Origin: Pseudomaricurvus sp965656525
Lineage (GTDB): Bacteria; Pseudomonadota; Gammaproteobacteria; Pseudomonadales; Cellvibrionaceae
Assembly: GCA_965656525.1 (NCBI GenBank)
Contig: CBFHKY010000010.1
Location: 1-64,000 of the forward strand
Direction: 5' to 3'
Length of the DNA: 64,000 nucleotides
The notes beneath the pieces are model-generated. The model saw nothing but the letters and a program-made list of their open reading frames with translations. It was not told where the DNA came from and searched no databases. Below are positions 63,481 through 64,000 of this stretch, one piece after another. A program made the position numbers and the translations under genes. The first letter of the stretch is position 1. Every line of letters starts with the position of its first letter.

Positions 63481-63566
63481 GCCGTGACGATAAAAAGTTC
63501 ATGCTTATACCGCACGAACGTGCTCACCCAAAACACGTATTTTCATTCGCACCGTAGGACACCCTC

Positions 63567-64000
63567 ATGAGCGACTTAATCCCTTTAAATCTTGCCTTAC
63601 TGACGGTTTCAGATACTCGCACCCCTGACACCGACACCTCAGGCAACCTACTGAAAACTGCACTGACAGATGCAGGTCACAACTGCTATGCACACACCAT
63701 TGTCAAAGACGATATTTATCAAATTCGATCCGTTACCTCTGCCTGGATTGCCGACGACAGCGTACACGCCATTCTGATTACAGGCGGTACTGGATTTCAC
63801 GGTCGTGACAGCACGCCTGAAGCCATGCTGCCACTGTTTGATAAGGTCATTGATGGTTTTGGGGAGCTGTTTCGTCAAGTATCTTTTCAGCAAATTGGCA
63901 GTTCAACCATTCAATCACGCTGTGTGGGTGGGCTCGCCAATCGCACCGTGATTTTCTGCTTACCCGGATCAAACAACGCTTGCAAAACAGGCTGGGACGA
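63567..64000 (+). CDS. moaB: Molybdenum cofactor biosynthesis protein B (MoaB/MogA type), 3' end outside window
   Basis: The ATG at 63567 opens a frame that continues past the window end; 144 codons are visible. It begins MSDLIPLNLALLTVSDTRTPDTDTSG and contains ILITGGTGFHGRDSTPEA, the MPT-binding loop, then GFGELFRQVSFQQIGSSTIQSRCVGGLANRTVIFCLPGS. This is the MogA/MoaB fold that adenylylates molybdopterin (MogA) or is its homologue MoaB; the pattern fits MoaB. It is the third gene of the Moco run. Confidence 0.9.
   Translation, partial: MSDLIPLNLALLTVSDTRTPDTDTSGNLLKTALTDAGHNCYAHTIVKDDIYQIRSVTSAWIADDSVHAILITGGTGFHGRDSTPEAMLPLFDKVIDGFGELFRQVSFQQIGSSTIQSRCVGGLANRTVIFCLPGSNNACKTGWD

Noticed and set aside
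1..64000. CRISPR arrays, insertion sequences, prophage, tRNA and rRNA genes
   Set aside because: No regular spacer-repeat pattern, transposase, integrase, phage structural gene or cloverleaf-like sequence was seen by eye; a tRNA scan or IS search could still overturn this.

Overview
The window looks like chromosome from a heterotrophic, probably marine gammaproteobacterium, with about even base composition and dense genes. The clues are a Na+-translocating oxaloacetate decarboxylase (oadGAB), an Entner-Doudoroff operon with a divergent hexR, OxyR, assimilatory NasA/NirBD and several GGDEF proteins. I cannot name the genus safely. No rRNA, tRNA, CRISPR array, prophage or insertion sequence is visible. 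Most genes are ordinary housekeeping or accessory metabolism.

Layout. 1-2721: the end of acnA, then fumC. 2751-6316: a LysR regulator divergent from azoR, a glutathionyl-hydroquinone reductase and a pirin (a quinone/electrophile module). 6360-8966: two GGDEF proteins, one built from degenerate receivers. 9066-12955: a GNAT acetyltransferase and a three-gene set of ATP-grasp ligase, inactive transglutaminase-7TM and retropepsin-like lipoprotein. 13122-16588: oadGAB with a clear terminator. 17061-18044: dusC. 18072-22739: a small accessory island with an acyltransferase, two methyltransferases, an alpha/alpha-barrel prenyltransferase-like protein and a GT4 glycosyltransferase. 23114-31440: zwf-pgl-edd-eda-pyk and a substrate-binding protein, with hexR divergent. 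31506-35782: oxyR, then glpK-glpD. 35858-41357: FNR-type box, hemN, moaCDE and a GGDEF-EAL protein. 41383-44635: aminotransferase, Lrp-type regulator, aroK and a cold-shock gene. 44829-48544: thiolase, CaiB-type CoA transferase and quinone oxidoreductase. 48630-54602: pdxH, mobA, a diguanylate cyclase with a tandem repeat at its 3' end, a second pyruvate kinase and an SLC13-type permease. 54717-64000: nirD, nirB (frameshifted), the siroheme methyltransferase, nasA, moaA, mobB and moaB (cut by the window end).

How it fits together. Glucose-6-phosphate passes through zwf, pgl, edd, eda and pyk to pyruvate under HexR. The TCA genes and oadGAB handle C4 acids and couple decarboxylation to Na+ export. 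Nitrate assimilation needs Mo-bisMGD, and seven cofactor genes (moaA, B, C, D, E and mobA, B) lie within 27 kb of nasA. Siroheme synthesis sits directly upstream of nirB.

Main points for a second look. (1) A GGDEF protein with two pseudo-receivers, a GGQDF active site and an intact RxxD I-site looks like a c-di-GMP receptor. (2) The 18-23 kb island has no function I can name. (3) nirB is broken by what reconstructs as a 17-nt deletion between short direct repeats. (4) A 23-bp inverted repeat lies between zwf and hexR. (5) Both 99-N assembly gaps (in hemN and the thiolase) appear to have a true length of zero. (6) A 25-bp tandem repeat copies the 3' end of a diguanylate cyclase gene together with its stop codon.
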